Shown: positions 63,915-64,000 of the stretch, piece by piece | Position numbering within the stretch: position 1 is the stretch's first letter | Layout of the letters: each line of letters begins with the position of its first letter | Source: Ancylobacter vacuolatus | GTDB taxonomy: Bacteria; Pseudomonadota; Alphaproteobacteria; Rhizobiales; Xanthobacteraceae | Reading direction: 5' to 3' | DNA: 64,000 nucleotides | Assembly: GCF_030813595.1 (NCBI RefSeq) | Contig: NZ_JAUSUH010000003.1 | Coordinates: 124,001-188,000 of the forward strand | Program-made: the position numbers and the translations under genes | Notes under the pieces: model-generated | The model's input: the letters and a program-made list of their open reading frames with translations, nothing else | Database searches by the model: none | Told to the model about the DNA's origin: nothing

Positions 63915-64000
63915 TCAGAGTTCGGCGATAGCGCTATCCGGCACCGGCGCCTTGGCAGCATGGTGACCGTGCGTGCCCACCGCGTCGAGGCTGACACCTG
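63915..64000 (-). CDS. Possible C-terminal end of a gene running out of the window
   Basis: One minus-strand frame enters from the window edge and ends with TGA at 63915-63917: GVSLDAVGTHGHHAAKAPVP followed by DSAIAEL. Third-position GC and residue mix look like a real protein, but 27 residues allow no identification. Confidence 0.35.
   Translation of the reverse strand, partial: GVSLDAVGTHGHHAAKAPVPDSAIAEL

Noticed and set aside
63683..63997. 104-codon minus-strand frame at the window end
   Set aside because: It is Arg/Ser/Pro-rich with no signature; a different frame gives a more protein-like C-terminus ending at 63915.

Overview
The window looks like a chromosomal segment of a GC-rich alphaproteobacterium of the order Hyphomicrobiales (Rhizobiales). 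Clues are the gene order of the aa3 cytochrome oxidase operon, a class I lysyl-tRNA synthetase, a PdhS-type histidine kinase, phasins, an IalB protein, Irr-type iron boxes, a CIRCE-controlled groESL operon and clustered GANTC sites before dnaA. The dispersed repeats, with GTCATCCCCGGG and GTCATNCTGAGG cores, remind me of the Xanthobacteraceae (Ancylobacter/Starkeya/Azorhizobium). That last placement is a recollection, not a search result.

Layout. 1-7302: end of a secreted protein, ETF-ubiquinone oxidoreductase, an unusual uracil-DNA glycosylase, cytochrome bd oxidase (cydAB), rnhB and a MarC protein. 7303-9728: groESL, with an unusual triplication of the groL 3' end. 9829-18375: two phasins, a large PdhS-like kinase, an AsmA protein and acetoacetyl-CoA synthetase, which suggests polyhydroxybutyrate metabolism. 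18376-18626: dispersed repeats. 18627-22900: an iron block (Fe3+ ABC transporter parts, bacterioferritin, and a bacterioferritin-associated ferredoxin with a polyhistidine tail), with an Irr-type box ahead of each unit. 23022-33328: one long minus-strand block in the transcription order ctaC-ctaD-ctaB-coxF-ctaG-ctaE-DUF983-SURF1-thrC-M16 peptidase-GNAT, with a perfect FNR/FixK box in front. 33570-36922: ialB, a HAD hydrolase, mutM, enoyl-CoA hydratase and rpsT. 36923-44713: an 800-bp regulatory gap, then dnaA-dnaN-recF-gyrB. 44838-54565: smaller metabolic, envelope and housekeeping genes (DUF6152/DUF6644, a TPP enzyme, lysS, a solute-binding protein, a GT2 glycosyltransferase, SCO, GhrA). 54721-58544: a periplasmic PaoABC-type molybdenum aldehyde oxidoreductase.

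58545-63665 is an accessory, decaying region. It holds an AT-richer OGT-like glycosyltransferase, a frameshifted DegT-type sugar aminotransferase pseudogene, a broken response-regulator fragment and a possible tyrosine-recombinase fragment, and it ends at a tRNA-Gly(CCC). This fits the eroded remains of an integrated surface-glycosylation island. The last 335 bases hold at most the C-terminal end of one more gene.

The most distinctive observations are the ferredoxin with ten His-rich pentapeptides inside an apparent Irr regulon, the hairpin that encloses the groL stop codon and is repeated twice downstream, and the uracil-DNA glycosylase that lacks two of the four Fe-S ligands of its family.
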